Part shown: piece by piece, positions 36,287-45,292 of the stretch | Layout of the letters: each line of letters begins with the position of its first letter | Numbering within the stretch: the stretch's first letter is position 1 | Origin: Planctomycetia bacterium | GTDB taxonomy: Bacteria; Planctomycetota; Planctomycetia; Pirellulales; PNKZ01 | Assembly: GCA_021413845.1 (NCBI GenBank) | Contig: JAIOPP010000115.1 | Coordinates: 1 to 64,000 of the forward strand | Length of the DNA stretch: 64,000 nt | Direction: 5' to 3' | Program-made: the position numbers and the translations under genes | Notes under the pieces: model-generated | Told to the model about the DNA's origin: nothing | Databases searched by the model: none | The model's input: the letters and a program-made list of their open reading frames with translations, nothing else

Positions 36287-36408
36287 GAAGGGACGAAGCG
36301 CAAAATCGATCCCGATTCCGCAAGCACGCCATTGTAGCGATGCGCAGCGGCTCTTTCCGCCTCTCACATCGCACATTCAGGAACTACGCCTGCGCTTCGC
36401 TCCAGGCA

Positions 36409-37485
36409 CTAGAACCGGAGGCAAAGATCGACATACAGTCTCGATTGCAGAAGGTCGCGGCGGTCGGTCAGGGGGTATTCCCAGCAGACCCCCGTTTCAT
36501 TCATCCGGCCGAAGCGATAGCGCATGCCGAGCGAGCCGGTAACGACATCGTGGCCAGCCACGCCGGAGGCGCCGAGGTTGATGAGGTCTTGTCCCTCGAA
36601 GTTCACCGGCACTGTATTGCCCGCGTCGAACCAGTGGAACCAGTTCACACCACTGAGAACATAGACGCGTTCGGTGAGCTTCACGTCCCATTGGTTCGAC
36701 CAATACCACATCGAAGAACGAGCTTCGGTATCGGTCGGGAGGCGAAGTCCGGAGCCGGTAACCCAATGTGCGACACCGTCGAATAGCGATTGGCCGGCAC
36801 TCGAAAACAGATGGAACTCTCCGTCTCCGCGGCCTTGGAAGACGCGATGCGCACCGGTATCCAGCTCGAACGTGCCGCCGACGCTTACGATCGTTTGCGA
36901 TGCGGGATTGCGAAATAAGTTGTATTTCAAACCGGCGGCCACATCGGCGAAGCCTTCCGTACCGGGCACTGTCGGGTTGCCGGGATTGAGCCAAAGGTAG
37001 CCGTCTTTCGTGGCGATGATCGACAACCGTTGTGTCAACGCAACGCGAATCTGCGCGGCGAGGAATTGCGCCGTCCCACCTTGAAAAACCGGATTGGCAT
37101 GCGGAATCCATTGATTCGCAAAATGGAATCGGAGTTCGGTGAGCGTGCGGGGATCTTCGAAGAACAGCGGGTTGCTCGCCGGCGAGATGAAGTCGGAAAA
37201 GGCACGATCGCTCGAAGCGAAAATACCGAGAAGCTTGCCGTTGTTGCCGACGAGCGCGGCATCGACGATGCGAGCCCCCTCGGATAGCTCGATCGGCTTC
37301 TCGTTTCCGCTCGTCAAGTCGACCAACTTGCCGGCGCTCGAGCTCGTACCCGATGAAGGATTCGTAAAGGGATCGGTGCGCAATTCGTCGAAGGGCGATC
37401 CGGCGGCGAACGAAGCCGTCGTTGTGAGAACGGCCGCGCAGATCGCGAGACTGAAACGTACGACGCGAAGTGATGCACTCGACAC
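36409..37485 (-). CDS. Putative outer-membrane beta-barrel protein
   Basis: The start is a GTG at 37485 preceded by a strong GGGAGGT ribosome-binding site, giving 358 residues. A Sec signal (RFSLAICAAVLTTTASFAAG) is followed by alternating polar/hydrophobic strands, including FRNPASQTIVSVGGTFEL and VYVLSGVNWFHWFD. The last residues are LYVDLCLRF, so the chain ends in phenylalanine, the usual signal for insertion of outer-membrane barrels. No enzymatic motif is visible. A role as a porin or transport/structural barrel is inference from this architecture. It stands alone, divergent from a DUF1501 gene. Confidence 0.7.
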   Translation of the reverse strand: MSSASLRVVRFSLAICAAVLTTTASFAAGSPFDELRTDPFTNPSSGTSSSAGKLVDLTSGNEKPIELSEGARIVDAALVGNNGKLLGIFASSDRAFSDFISPASNPLFFEDPRTLTELRFHFANQWIPHANPVFQGGTAQFLAAQIRVALTQRLSIIATKDGYLWLNPGNPTVPGTEGFADVAAGLKYNLFRNPASQTIVSVGGTFELDTGAHRVFQGRGDGEFHLFSSAGQSLFDGVAHWVTGSGLRLPTDTEARSSMWYWSNQWDVKLTERVYVLSGVNWFHWFDAGNTVPVNFEGQDLINLGASGVAGHDVVTGSLGMRYRFGRMNETGVCWEYPLTDRRDLLQSRLYVDLCLRF

Positions 37486-37921
37486 TAGCCACCTCCCTGT
37501 GAACAGATCATGCCGCCGACGGCAATCGGACGCGGCGACTTTTCGAGAACGGATCCATCGCCGATGCGAGGTTTCTTCGTCGAGCCGCGAAATGCGCTAC
37601 ATCGAAAGGAGCGTGACTTCGGGCGATTGCCAAATTCGCAGATTTGCTAGTTCTCAGTCTGCATAAAGAGCTGTCCTGCGCGATAGAATCCGCGGAACCG
37701 GGCAGCGACCTTCGCATTTGCGAAGATGCGATACCGCAGGGCCGAATGGCTCGCAGAACGGCGCGGCAGACATCGCCGAAGCAATATCCGAATTAGAAAA
37801 GCGTTCCTTGTGCATTCATTTCTATTGATCCATTCCTCCCCGCCGATTAAACTCAATGGGTGATACTGCCCGCCCCCGCCTGCGTGTCGAACCGCGCCAC
37901 CTCCGCACGGACTACTACACG
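37486..37921. other. Divergent intergenic region, barrel protein / DUF1501
   Basis: These 436 bases separate two divergent starts. The only clear elements are the GGGAGGT ribosome-binding site of the minus-strand gene (37491-37497, read on the minus strand) and a candidate plus-strand promoter (listed separately). ORFs crossing it are short, without ribosome-binding sites or protein-like composition. No RNA or repeat is evident. Confidence 0.45.
37825..37853 (+). promoter_or_regulatory. Candidate sigma70-type promoter for the DUF1501 gene
   Basis: TTGATC (37825-37830) and TAAACT (37848-37853) are separated by 17 bases, 68 bases upstream of the ATG at 37922. Each hexamer matches consensus at four positions. 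Confidence 0.35.
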
Positions 37922-39358
37922 ATGATTCCCGCCGCACGCCCTTCTTCTCACGTCGACCGACGTTCGTTTCTCGTCGCTTCGACGGCCGGCTTTGCAGGCC
38001 TACGCTTCGGCACGCCACGCTTGGCCGCAGCCGCGAAGACAGCCGACGCCGCTCGACGCCGAGCCCCGAAAGCCAAGAGCACGATCCTCTTCTTTCTCTG
38101 CGGCGGCTCTTCGCACATCGACATGTGGGATCTCAAGCCCGAGGCTCCGGTCGAGTATCGCGGGCCGTTCAACCCGATCGCCACGAGTGCTCCAGGCTTG
38201 ATGATCGGCGAGCATCTGCCGCTGACGGCGCAACAAGGTAAGCACCTCGCGATCATCCGTTCGCTGCGCTGTTCGGTGAACACGAACGACCACCACGCCG
38301 GCTACTATCACAACCTCACCGGCCACGCTGCCGACGCGAGCTTCCTTTCGCTCGGCAATAATCGCACACCGATGCCCGACGATTGGCCGTATATCGGCAC
38401 GGTCGTCGGCTCGCGCCGTCCGACCGGCCAAGGCCTGCCGAACTGCATCGCTCTGCCGCACATGCCGAGCCGCGCTCCCTACACACGGCCGGGCCAGTTC
38501 GCCGCGCGGCTCGGCGTCGAACACGATCCGCTGTATGTCTACGGCAGTTTGGAAAAGCCGCTGGAGTTTCAAGCCCCCGCGCTGGTGTTGCAAGGAGACG
38601 TCGACGGCAGCCGCCTGGCATCACGGCAGCAGTTGCTTTCGTCGCTCGACAAGGCCCGACGCGAACTCGACGCCACGGCCGATAAGCGTCAGTGGTCGCA
38701 GTTGCAAGAGCGCGCACTGTCGCTCCTCGGGGGAACGCAAACCACGGCCGCGTTCAATGTCTCAGGCGAGTCTGAAGCGCTGCGCGAGCGTTATGGCCAG
38801 ACGGTCAACGGCATGAGCTTGCTCACGGCCCGGCGATTGGTCGAGGCCGGAGTACCGTTCGTCACCGTCTTTTGGATGGAAGACGAGAAGAAGCTCCACA
38901 AGAAATGCAAAAGCGCCGGAAGCTGGGACACGCACGGAAATAACTTCAACTGCCTGAAAGACGACTTGCTGCCGGAATTCGATCGAGGCTTCTCCGCGCT
39001 AGTAGAAGACTTGCACCAGCGCGGCCTGCTGGACGACACGCTCCTGATGGTCACGAGCGAGATGGGACGCACGCCGAAGATCGGCGACCGGCGCTCCGGC
39101 GGCGTCGCCGGTGCAGGACGCGATCACTGGACGCATTGCCAGAGCATCGTCATGGCCGGCGGAGGCATTCAAGGAGGCCAAGCCTACGGTACGACCGATC
39201 GCCGGGCCGAGTTTCCGGCAGAGAAACCGGTCACGCCGGCGCATATTGCCAAGACCGTGTACCACGCCATGGGCATCGACGATCTCGAAGGACGCGACAA
39301 AGATGGCCGTATCTTCAACCTGCTCGCCGAAGGGGATCCGATCTTAGACTTGTTCTAA
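37922..39358 (+). CDS. DUF1501 family protein, Tat signal
   Basis: The ATG at 37922 gives 478 residues and puts the Tat leader (VDRRSFLVASTAGFAG) near the N-terminus; the frame opens at 37856, but those residues precede the predicted promoter-to-start leader. DUF1501 hallmarks are GGSSHIDMWDLKPEAP, PGLMIGEHLP, SWDTHGNNF, TSEMGRTPKIG and GRDHWTHCQS. Histidine-rich HHAGYYHN sits in the mid-domain. The enzyme is unassigned; the fold suggests a phosphatase/sulfatase-like active site. A Tat-exported transglutaminase-like gene follows 61 bases downstream in the same direction. Confidence 0.88.
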   Translation: MIPAARPSSHVDRRSFLVASTAGFAGLRFGTPRLAAAAKTADAARRRAPKAKSTILFFLCGGSSHIDMWDLKPEAPVEYRGPFNPIATSAPGLMIGEHLPLTAQQGKHLAIIRSLRCSVNTNDHHAGYYHNLTGHAADASFLSLGNNRTPMPDDWPYIGTVVGSRRPTGQGLPNCIALPHMPSRAPYTRPGQFAARLGVEHDPLYVYGSLEKPLEFQAPALVLQGDVDGSRLASRQQLLSSLDKARRELDATADKRQWSQLQERALSLLGGTQTTAAFNVSGESEALRERYGQTVNGMSLLTARRLVEAGVPFVTVFWMEDEKKLHKKCKSAGSWDTHGNNFNCLKDDLLPEFDRGFSALVEDLHQRGLLDDTLLMVTSEMGRTPKIGDRRSGGVAGAGRDHWTHCQSIVMAGGGIQGGQAYGTTDRRAEFPAEKPVTPAHIAKTVYHAMGIDDLEGRDKDGRIFNLLAEGDPILDLF

Positions 39359-39419
39359 GCGGCGCCGATTCAAAAAGGTATTGAGCCATAAAGATCGACC
39401 TTCGTTGAGGAGCCATGCC

Positions 39420-40631
39420 GTGCGACGCCGAGAGTTTTTGCAGTCGGCCGCGGCGGGGCTTTATTGCGGCGGTTCACTGTCGGCAACAGATCCGTCGACG
39501 GCGGAAAAGCAGACCGAGAACCATCTCGTAAATGAATGGTCTCCGGAGCCGCCGACGTTTAGCGTGATCCCTGTCGTCGGCGACGGCCGTTGGATCTGGA
39601 ACAAGCCTCCCGAGAACGAAACCGGCTATTTAGAGCCGCGCCGTTTTCGATTGCAAGTCGGCATCGAACTAACGGGGCGCGGCGACGCCGAAGGAATCAC
39701 CGCGACGACGCCGGTGCCGATCGGCGTTCCCGAGCAGGAGATCGTCTCCGAAAGTATTAAGGTCGTCGGTTCGGAAGCGACGCTCGAATCGATTGCCCCG
39801 CTGGCGCGGCAGTTGAAGATGTTCGCGCCGCAACTGAGCCGCGGGCAAACGGCATCGGCTGTCGCTGAGTTCGAGTTGCGATTGCAGAAGCAGTATTTCG
39901 GTTACTCACGTGAGAAATTCCCCGCCGCGCAAACGGTTCCGCCCGAGGTGCGCTCGGCGTTCCTCGGCGATAGCCCGGGCATTCAGACCCGATCGCCGAA
40001 CGTGCTTGCGCTGGTGAAAGAACTCACCGAAGAAGGTGCAAGCGGCACCAAGGCAAGCGCCGCAGAGCATCCTTGGCGACAAGCCGAACTTTTCGCCGCC
40101 TGGGTTCGTGAAAACATCAAGCCGAAGCTCGGCGCGTATACGAGTGTGACGAAAGCGATCGAAAATCGCTTCGGCGACTGCGAAGAGATGGCCGGAGTGT
40201 TCGTTGCGCTGTGTCGCGCCGTCGGCATTCCGGCCCGGCTCGTCTGGATACCGAACCATGTTTGGAGCGAGTTCTATCTCGCGGACGATGCAGGAACGGG
40301 GCATTGGATTCCCGTCCACACGGCTTGTTACCACTGGTTCGGCTGGACCGGCGTGCATGAGCTCGTGTTGCAAAAGGGAGACCGTCTCCGCGTGCCGGGG
40401 AAGGGAACTCTCGTGCGGCTTCAGCAAGACCGCCTGCAATGGATCGGCACGAAGCCCGACGCTAAGTACTGGGCCGAGTTGACCCCGCTGGCCGATGCCG
40501 ATGCGAAAGCAACGAGCGCGGACGCGAACACCGACACGTCCGACGCCGGGCCTGGCGCGCGCCGCAAGGGCCCGACCGGCGAATGGCTTCCGATCGGCAA
40601 GCATCCGCTCGATAAATCTTTGCGAAGATAA
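39420..40631 (+). CDS. Transglutaminase-like domain protein, Tat-exported
   Basis: The GTG at 39420 is chosen: GAGGAG (39407-39412) lies seven bases upstream and the protein then begins with a perfect Tat leader (MRRREFLQSAAAG). An upstream TTG at 39381 in the same frame has no usable ribosome-binding site. The product has 403 residues. The transglutaminase core is at about 225-300: the cysteine in RFGDCEEMAGVF, the histidine in NHVWSEFY, and the HWIPVHT segment where the third member usually lies. N-terminal residues (about 45-200) are a beta-rich domain of unknown type. Bacterial transglutaminase-like proteins are generally peptidases or peptide-crosslinking enzymes. A strong terminator follows. 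Confidence 0.82.
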   Translation: MRRREFLQSAAAGLYCGGSLSATDPSTAEKQTENHLVNEWSPEPPTFSVIPVVGDGRWIWNKPPENETGYLEPRRFRLQVGIELTGRGDAEGITATTPVPIGVPEQEIVSESIKVVGSEATLESIAPLARQLKMFAPQLSRGQTASAVAEFELRLQKQYFGYSREKFPAAQTVPPEVRSAFLGDSPGIQTRSPNVLALVKELTEEGASGTKASAAEHPWRQAELFAAWVRENIKPKLGAYTSVTKAIENRFGDCEEMAGVFVALCRAVGIPARLVWIPNHVWSEFYLADDAGTGHWIPVHTACYHWFGWTGVHELVLQKGDRLRVPGKGTLVRLQQDRLQWIGTKPDAKYWAELTPLADADAKATSADANTDTSDAGPGARRKGPTGEWLPIGKHPLDKSLRR

Positions 40632-40721
40632 CGTCTGCCCGCCGAGTCGAACATCCGCAAGTTCCGCGGTATCGTCGACAGTTTATTAAAGCTCCTCTAA
40701 TCTCGAATCGACCGACGAAGC

Positions 40722-40756
40722 GAGTCGCGGGGAGCGCATACCCCGCGGCTCTTTTT
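40722..40756 (+). terminator. Rho-independent terminator
   Basis: GAGTCGCGGGG (40722-40732) pairs with CCCCGCGGCTC (40741-40751) in an 11-bp stem with one G-T pair and an 8-base loop, followed directly by TTTTT. It lies 90 bases after the transglutaminase gene stop and 30 bases before the ATG of the S9 peptidase gene, so it could also act as a leader attenuator for that gene. Confidence 0.85.
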
Positions 40757-40786
40757 ATACCTTCACTTTCTTCAAGGACCGCGCCG

Positions 40787-42871
40787 ATGCTCGTTCATCG
40801 TTGGTTGCTCGTAACACTGTTGAGCGTAACATCGGTGACAGCGACGTTTGCCGAAGAGAAGCGACCGCTCGCGATCGAAGACCTTTATCGTTACGACGCC
40901 GCGACCGATCCGGCCCTCGCCCCGGATCGGCAGCGTGTGGCCTATACGCGCGACTGGGCTGAGCCCGGAATGAAAATCCGCCGACAAGCGATCTGGACTG
41001 CCGCCGGCTCGAGCGAACACAAACGTCCGCTCGAAGTCGGCGAACCCGACGGTCGCAAGCCGGTCTGGTCGCCCGATGGCCGGTGGCTCGCGTTTCTTTC
41101 GACGCGTCCCTTTCCCGACGGGTCGCCGGCTTTCTCGCCGGTCCCTCCCTATTCCGACGTCGCCACCGATATCTGGCTCATGCCGGCCAACGGGGATAAA
41201 GCGATTCCACTCGCTGGGAAGGGCAAACCGTATGGGCGAGTCTTCAGCGACGGTTTCTACGGCCGCGTCGCCTTCTCGCCGGATAGTAAGCGCCTCGTAT
41301 TCGTGGCCGACGATGGTCGCGATACGCGCACTCCTGAAGAGCATGCGGCCGGCATTACCGTCGTCCGCGAAGATCAAGGGGAGGGCTACACCGGCTACGG
41401 TACGGCACGCATCTGGGTCGCCGAACTCGCGGAAACGCCGACCGCGGTCGCCGCGACGAATGTGAAATGCTTGACGACTGACGACGCTTGGTACGGCGAT
41501 CCGCAGTGGTCGCCCGATGGTACGTTCCTCGTCGCCCATGCCAATCGCTCGACCGATCGAGAATCGGTTCGCTTCAGCATCAACAAAAATTACGACATCT
41601 GGCGCATCGAGGTCGCGAGCGGATCCGTTACGCCTCTTACGACCGGCCCCGGCCCTGAAGTTTCTCCGCGTTTAAGCAGCGATGGTCGGCGGCTGTTGTG
41701 CTTGTCCGTCCCGCGAAAAGGGCCGCATGCCGACGTCTATAACTTGCTCGTCGTCGATCTCGCGCCGAGCGGCGTCAGCAGTCGCGTGTTGTTCGATCAT
41801 CACGGGCCGGAAGCGGAGAAGCCGCCCCATTCGTCGCCGACGTTTCCGCTCCCTGCCGAGCCATGGCTCGACGACGAGCGCATCATCTACGACACAGTCG
41901 CCGGCGTGAAGTCGCTGCGGCAGATGGTCGCGTTGAAAGACGGCGCGCGGATCGATTCCGAAAACGAAACCGAGCCGACGCAACTCGCCGATCTACGCCA
42001 GGCGCGCGAGCGGCTTATTCCACCCAGCCACGCCTACCTGCAAGATCGTGAGTTAGGCGAAAGTAAAATCATCGCTTGGAAAAGCACGGACGGCACGGCC
42101 ATCGACGGCATCCTGACGTTGCCTCCCGCGAGCGTAGTGAAACCGCCGTATAAGCTGCTCGTCTATCCGCATGGCGGCCCGCACGGTCGTGCAGCGGAAG
42201 GCTTCAACTTCACGGCCGAGCTCTTCGCGGCTCACGGCTACGCTGTTTTTCAGCCCAACTTTCGCGGCTCGACCGGATACGGTCGCAAGTTTCTCGATGC
42301 CGATCGCTTCGACTTCGGCGGCGGCGATATGCAAGACATTCTTACAGGCATCGACGAGCTCGTCCGCCGCAAGATCGTCGATCCGCAGCGGCAATTCGTA
42401 TACGGCATCAGCTACGGGGGCTTCATGACGAACTGGCTCGTAGGCCATACGACGCAGTTCCGCGCCGCAGCGACTCAGAACTCGGTCACCGATCTCAACA
42501 TGATGTGGGGGCTGAGCGATCTACCAAGTTGGACCGAATGGGAAATGGGAGGCTTGCCTTGGGACGTCTCCGCCAAGATGCGCGCGCATAGCCCGCTCAC
42601 TTATGCGGCCCAAGTGCGCACACCGACGCTGGTGCTGCATGCCGATCATGATCGCCGCTGCCCGCTCGCGATGGGCCGGATGTGGTATCAAGCCCTGAAA
42701 AAAGCCGGCGTCGAAACCGAGATGGTCATCTATCACGACGAACGGCATGGGCTCTATCAATTGCCGCATCAAGCAGACGTTTACCGTCGGGCGTTGGCTT
42801 GGTTCGCGAAGTACGATGCCGCGGAGAAACCCTTGACGCCGAGACCCGCGAAATCGGCGTCGGCCCGTTGA
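40787..42871 (+). CDS. S9 family prolyl-oligopeptidase-type peptidase
   Basis: A 694-residue exported protein with AAGGA eight bases before the ATG and a Sec signal (RWLLVTLLSVTSVTATFA). The N-terminal part (about 30-430) is a WD/TolB-like beta-propeller, with repeats such as PVWSPDGRWLAFLST, VAFSPDSKRLVFVAD and PQWSPDGTFL. The catalytic alpha/beta-hydrolase domain follows (about 430-694): the nucleophile serine in YGISYGGFMTNW, the acid in VLHADHDRRCP, and the histidine in HDERHGLY. Family S9C enzymes cleave short peptides or acylated amino acids. Location is likely periplasmic. Expression must initiate downstream of the terminator or read through it. Confidence 0.92.
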   Translation: MLVHRWLLVTLLSVTSVTATFAEEKRPLAIEDLYRYDAATDPALAPDRQRVAYTRDWAEPGMKIRRQAIWTAAGSSEHKRPLEVGEPDGRKPVWSPDGRWLAFLSTRPFPDGSPAFSPVPPYSDVATDIWLMPANGDKAIPLAGKGKPYGRVFSDGFYGRVAFSPDSKRLVFVADDGRDTRTPEEHAAGITVVREDQGEGYTGYGTARIWVAELAETPTAVAATNVKCLTTDDAWYGDPQWSPDGTFLVAHANRSTDRESVRFSINKNYDIWRIEVASGSVTPLTTGPGPEVSPRLSSDGRRLLCLSVPRKGPHADVYNLLVVDLAPSGVSSRVLFDHHGPEAEKPPHSSPTFPLPAEPWLDDERIIYDTVAGVKSLRQMVALKDGARIDSENETEPTQLADLRQARERLIPPSHAYLQDRELGESKIIAWKSTDGTAIDGILTLPPASVVKPPYKLLVYPHGGPHGRAAEGFNFTAELFAAHGYAVFQPNFRGSTGYGRKFLDADRFDFGGGDMQDILTGIDELVRRKIVDPQRQFVYGISYGGFMTNWLVGHTTQFRAAATQNSVTDLNMMWGLSDLPSWTEWEMGGLPWDVSAKMRAHSPLTYAAQVRTPTLVLHADHDRRCPLAMGRMWYQALKKAGVETEMVIYHDERHGLYQLPHQADVYRRALAWFAKYDAAEKPLTPRPAKSASAR

Positions 42872-42981
42872 GCATTTCCCTCTTGCACAGGGCCCCGCAG
42901 TTCATCGATAATAGCCGATGCGTTGCGAACAGGATCGTGGCCGGGTAGTCCGTGATTCGCGATCTTATCGGGAGAGGGGCC

Positions 42982-45177
42982 ATGTTTTCATTCGAGGACG
43001 GCAAGCGAACTGGCGGAAGACCTGAAGCCGATGGCACTCACGGCGTCGGTGGAATCTCGCGCCGCGAATGGCTCCGCATCGGCAGCCTCGGCGCCGCCGG
43101 CCTCACGTTGCCCCAACTCCTCGCCGCAGACGCCCAAGCCGCAGATCCTCTTAAGGTAGCAGCCCCGAAGCTCACGCAAGGTCTCGGCGGAGGGACGTTC
43201 GGTCGGGCCAAGAGCGTCATCTTTCTCTGGCTTCAAGGGGGGCCACCGCAGCACGAAACATTCGACCCTAAGCCGGACGCTCCGCTCGAGATTCGGGGCC
43301 CGTTCCAACCGATCTCGACGAACGTGCCGGGCATCCGATTCTGCGAGTTGCTACCGCGCACGGCGCGCATTGCCGATAAGCTCGCGATCGTCCGCTCGCT
43401 TCATACGAACGACAACAATCACGACGTCAGCGGCTATTGGGTGCTTACAGGCAATCCGTATGGTCCCGGCAGCGCGCGACAAATCAAGCCGACCGATTGG
43501 CCTTACTTCGGCTCGATCGTGAAGATGCTTCGCCCCAGCGAAAAGCTTCCTGCGCTCACCAGCGTTTGGGTGCCCGACATGATGCGGCTCAACGAAGGAG
43601 TGACGCCGGCCGGACAAACTGCCGGCTTTCTCGGCGGGCGCTGGGAGCCCGAGCGGTTTACGGGCGATCCTTCGGCGGCGAGCTACAGCGTCGAAGGTTT
43701 GTCTCTCCCGAACGACATCACGCAATTGCGCGTCGATCGCCGACGCGATCTCGTGCGCCAGTTCGATCGGCAGTTTGCCGAAATCGAACGGAGCGGCGCA
43801 GTCGACTCCTGGAACAAGCTCTCGCAGCAGGCATACGATCTCGTTACCTCCGGCCGCGCTCGGGCCGCCTTCAACCTTGCGACGGAAACCGATGCCGTGC
43901 GCGATCGCTACGGCCGGCACTCTTGGGGGCAAACGGTGTTGCTCGCGCGGCGGCTGGTCGAGGCCGGCGTGCGGCTCGTGCATGTGAATTGGCCGCGCGA
44001 AGTCGGCGATAGCGCGGTCGACAATCCCATGTGGGACACGCATTCGAAGAACGCCGATCGGTTGCAAGATTGCCTCTGCCCACAATTCGACGTCGGCTTT
44101 ACGGCCCTGATCGACGACTTGGAAACGCGCGGCCTGCTGGATGAAACGCTCGTCGTGGCAATCGGCGAGTTCGGCCGGACCCCGAAGATCAATAAGAGCG
44201 GCGGACGCGACCACTGGGGGAACGTGTTCAGTTTCGCAATGGCCGGCGCAGGCATTCGCGGCGGGCAAGTGTTCGGCGCAACCGATAAGAACGGCGCGCA
44301 CCCGACGGTCGATCCGATTCGCCCACACGACCTGACGGCGACGATCTTCCATCTACTGGGAGTCGATCCTGCCGGCATGTTCCACGACTTGAACGATCGC
44401 CCGCATCCGATCACCAAGGGCTCACCGTTGTCGCGGCTCATCGGCAACGGCTGTGTAACCGCTGCGCGTTGCGAAGCCGGCGGCGACCCGGCGTTCGTGC
44501 CGCCGTTCGATACGAGGCTCTTGTTCGATACCGATTTCCGCAGCGGTACGCCCCTTTTACCGGCCTCGAAGGAATCGCGCGACAAGGGCTGGCGCGCGAA
44601 GCCGATTCGCGACGCAAGCGACCCGGCGATGTTCGCGGTCGACCGTGCCGAAGGTTCGGCACCCCATTTGCGTATCGGTTTCACGGCTTGCGGCGATGCC
44701 GCAGAGTTGCCGTTCGCGACCGGTGCGAAGGCGGTCGTCGCGCAGGAAATACGCAACGCGCGGGCCGGGCATTTCACTTTCAAAGTGAAGGCCTCCGGCG
44801 GCGGCAAGTCGGCAGAGTTCTTCACTCAAGCGTTCAATGCGAATTTCGCCTGTCGTCTGGTGCTGTTTCGTTACAAGACGATGGCGAAAGATCCGACCGA
44901 CATCGATGAACTCGGAAGCGAGACGTTCGTTCCGGTATTCGACGAGAAGGGAAAGCCGCAGGAGTTTTCGATCACGAAGTTTCTCGGTTCGACGCAACCG
45001 AATGTGAACTTCTCGATCGGCAACGGCCTCGGGGTCGCCATCATCGTCGAACGATCTTCAGCCGGCCCTCTGGTGGTCGCTCCCGGGGACGGCAACTCGC
45101 GCGATGCGTATCTGCGGATTGACTCCGTCTCGTTGGAATTCAATCCGCGCCGCCGCGACGACATGGTGACGACGTAG
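42982..45177 (+). CDS. DUF1501 family protein with long C-terminal extension
   Basis: The ATG at 42982 is preceded by GGAGAGG; a GTG at 42952 would add ten residues. The 731-residue protein is unusually long for DUF1501. The first part (to about 486) is a normal member: ISRREWLRIGSLGAAG Tat leader, GGPPQHETFDPKPDAP, WDTHSKNADRLQ, IGEFGRTPKIN and GRDHWGNVFS. Residues about 487-731 are a separate, probably beta-rich domain (LLFDTDFRSG, HLRIGFTACGDAAEL, HFTFKVKASG) that I cannot assign; it might bind carbohydrate. A gene order of S9 peptidase then this protein is not a recognised pair. Confidence 0.85.
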   Translation: MFSFEDGKRTGGRPEADGTHGVGGISRREWLRIGSLGAAGLTLPQLLAADAQAADPLKVAAPKLTQGLGGGTFGRAKSVIFLWLQGGPPQHETFDPKPDAPLEIRGPFQPISTNVPGIRFCELLPRTARIADKLAIVRSLHTNDNNHDVSGYWVLTGNPYGPGSARQIKPTDWPYFGSIVKMLRPSEKLPALTSVWVPDMMRLNEGVTPAGQTAGFLGGRWEPERFTGDPSAASYSVEGLSLPNDITQLRVDRRRDLVRQFDRQFAEIERSGAVDSWNKLSQQAYDLVTSGRARAAFNLATETDAVRDRYGRHSWGQTVLLARRLVEAGVRLVHVNWPREVGDSAVDNPMWDTHSKNADRLQDCLCPQFDVGFTALIDDLETRGLLDETLVVAIGEFGRTPKINKSGGRDHWGNVFSFAMAGAGIRGGQVFGATDKNGAHPTVDPIRPHDLTATIFHLLGVDPAGMFHDLNDRPHPITKGSPLSRLIGNGCVTAARCEAGGDPAFVPPFDTRLLFDTDFRSGTPLLPASKESRDKGWRAKPIRDASDPAMFAVDRAEGSAPHLRIGFTACGDAAELPFATGAKAVVAQEIRNARAGHFTFKVKASGGGKSAEFFTQAFNANFACRLVLFRYKTMAKDPTDIDELGSETFVPVFDEKGKPQEFSITKFLGSTQPNVNFSIGNGLGVAIIVERSSAGPLVVAPGDGNSRDAYLRIDSVSLEFNPRRRDDMVTT

Positions 45178-45292
45178 CCGAGGGGTGGCGTCGCAATTTA
45201 TTTTCGGCAGTGCATCTAAGCGGATTGCACTTCGGCACGCCATCGCTTCCACTACGCACTTCGCGAAACTCCACAACTTAGGCGAGACTGCC

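Noticed and set aside
43351-44352. Minus-strand ORF of 333 residues
   Set aside because: Antisense to DUF1501; product has no domain or signal.
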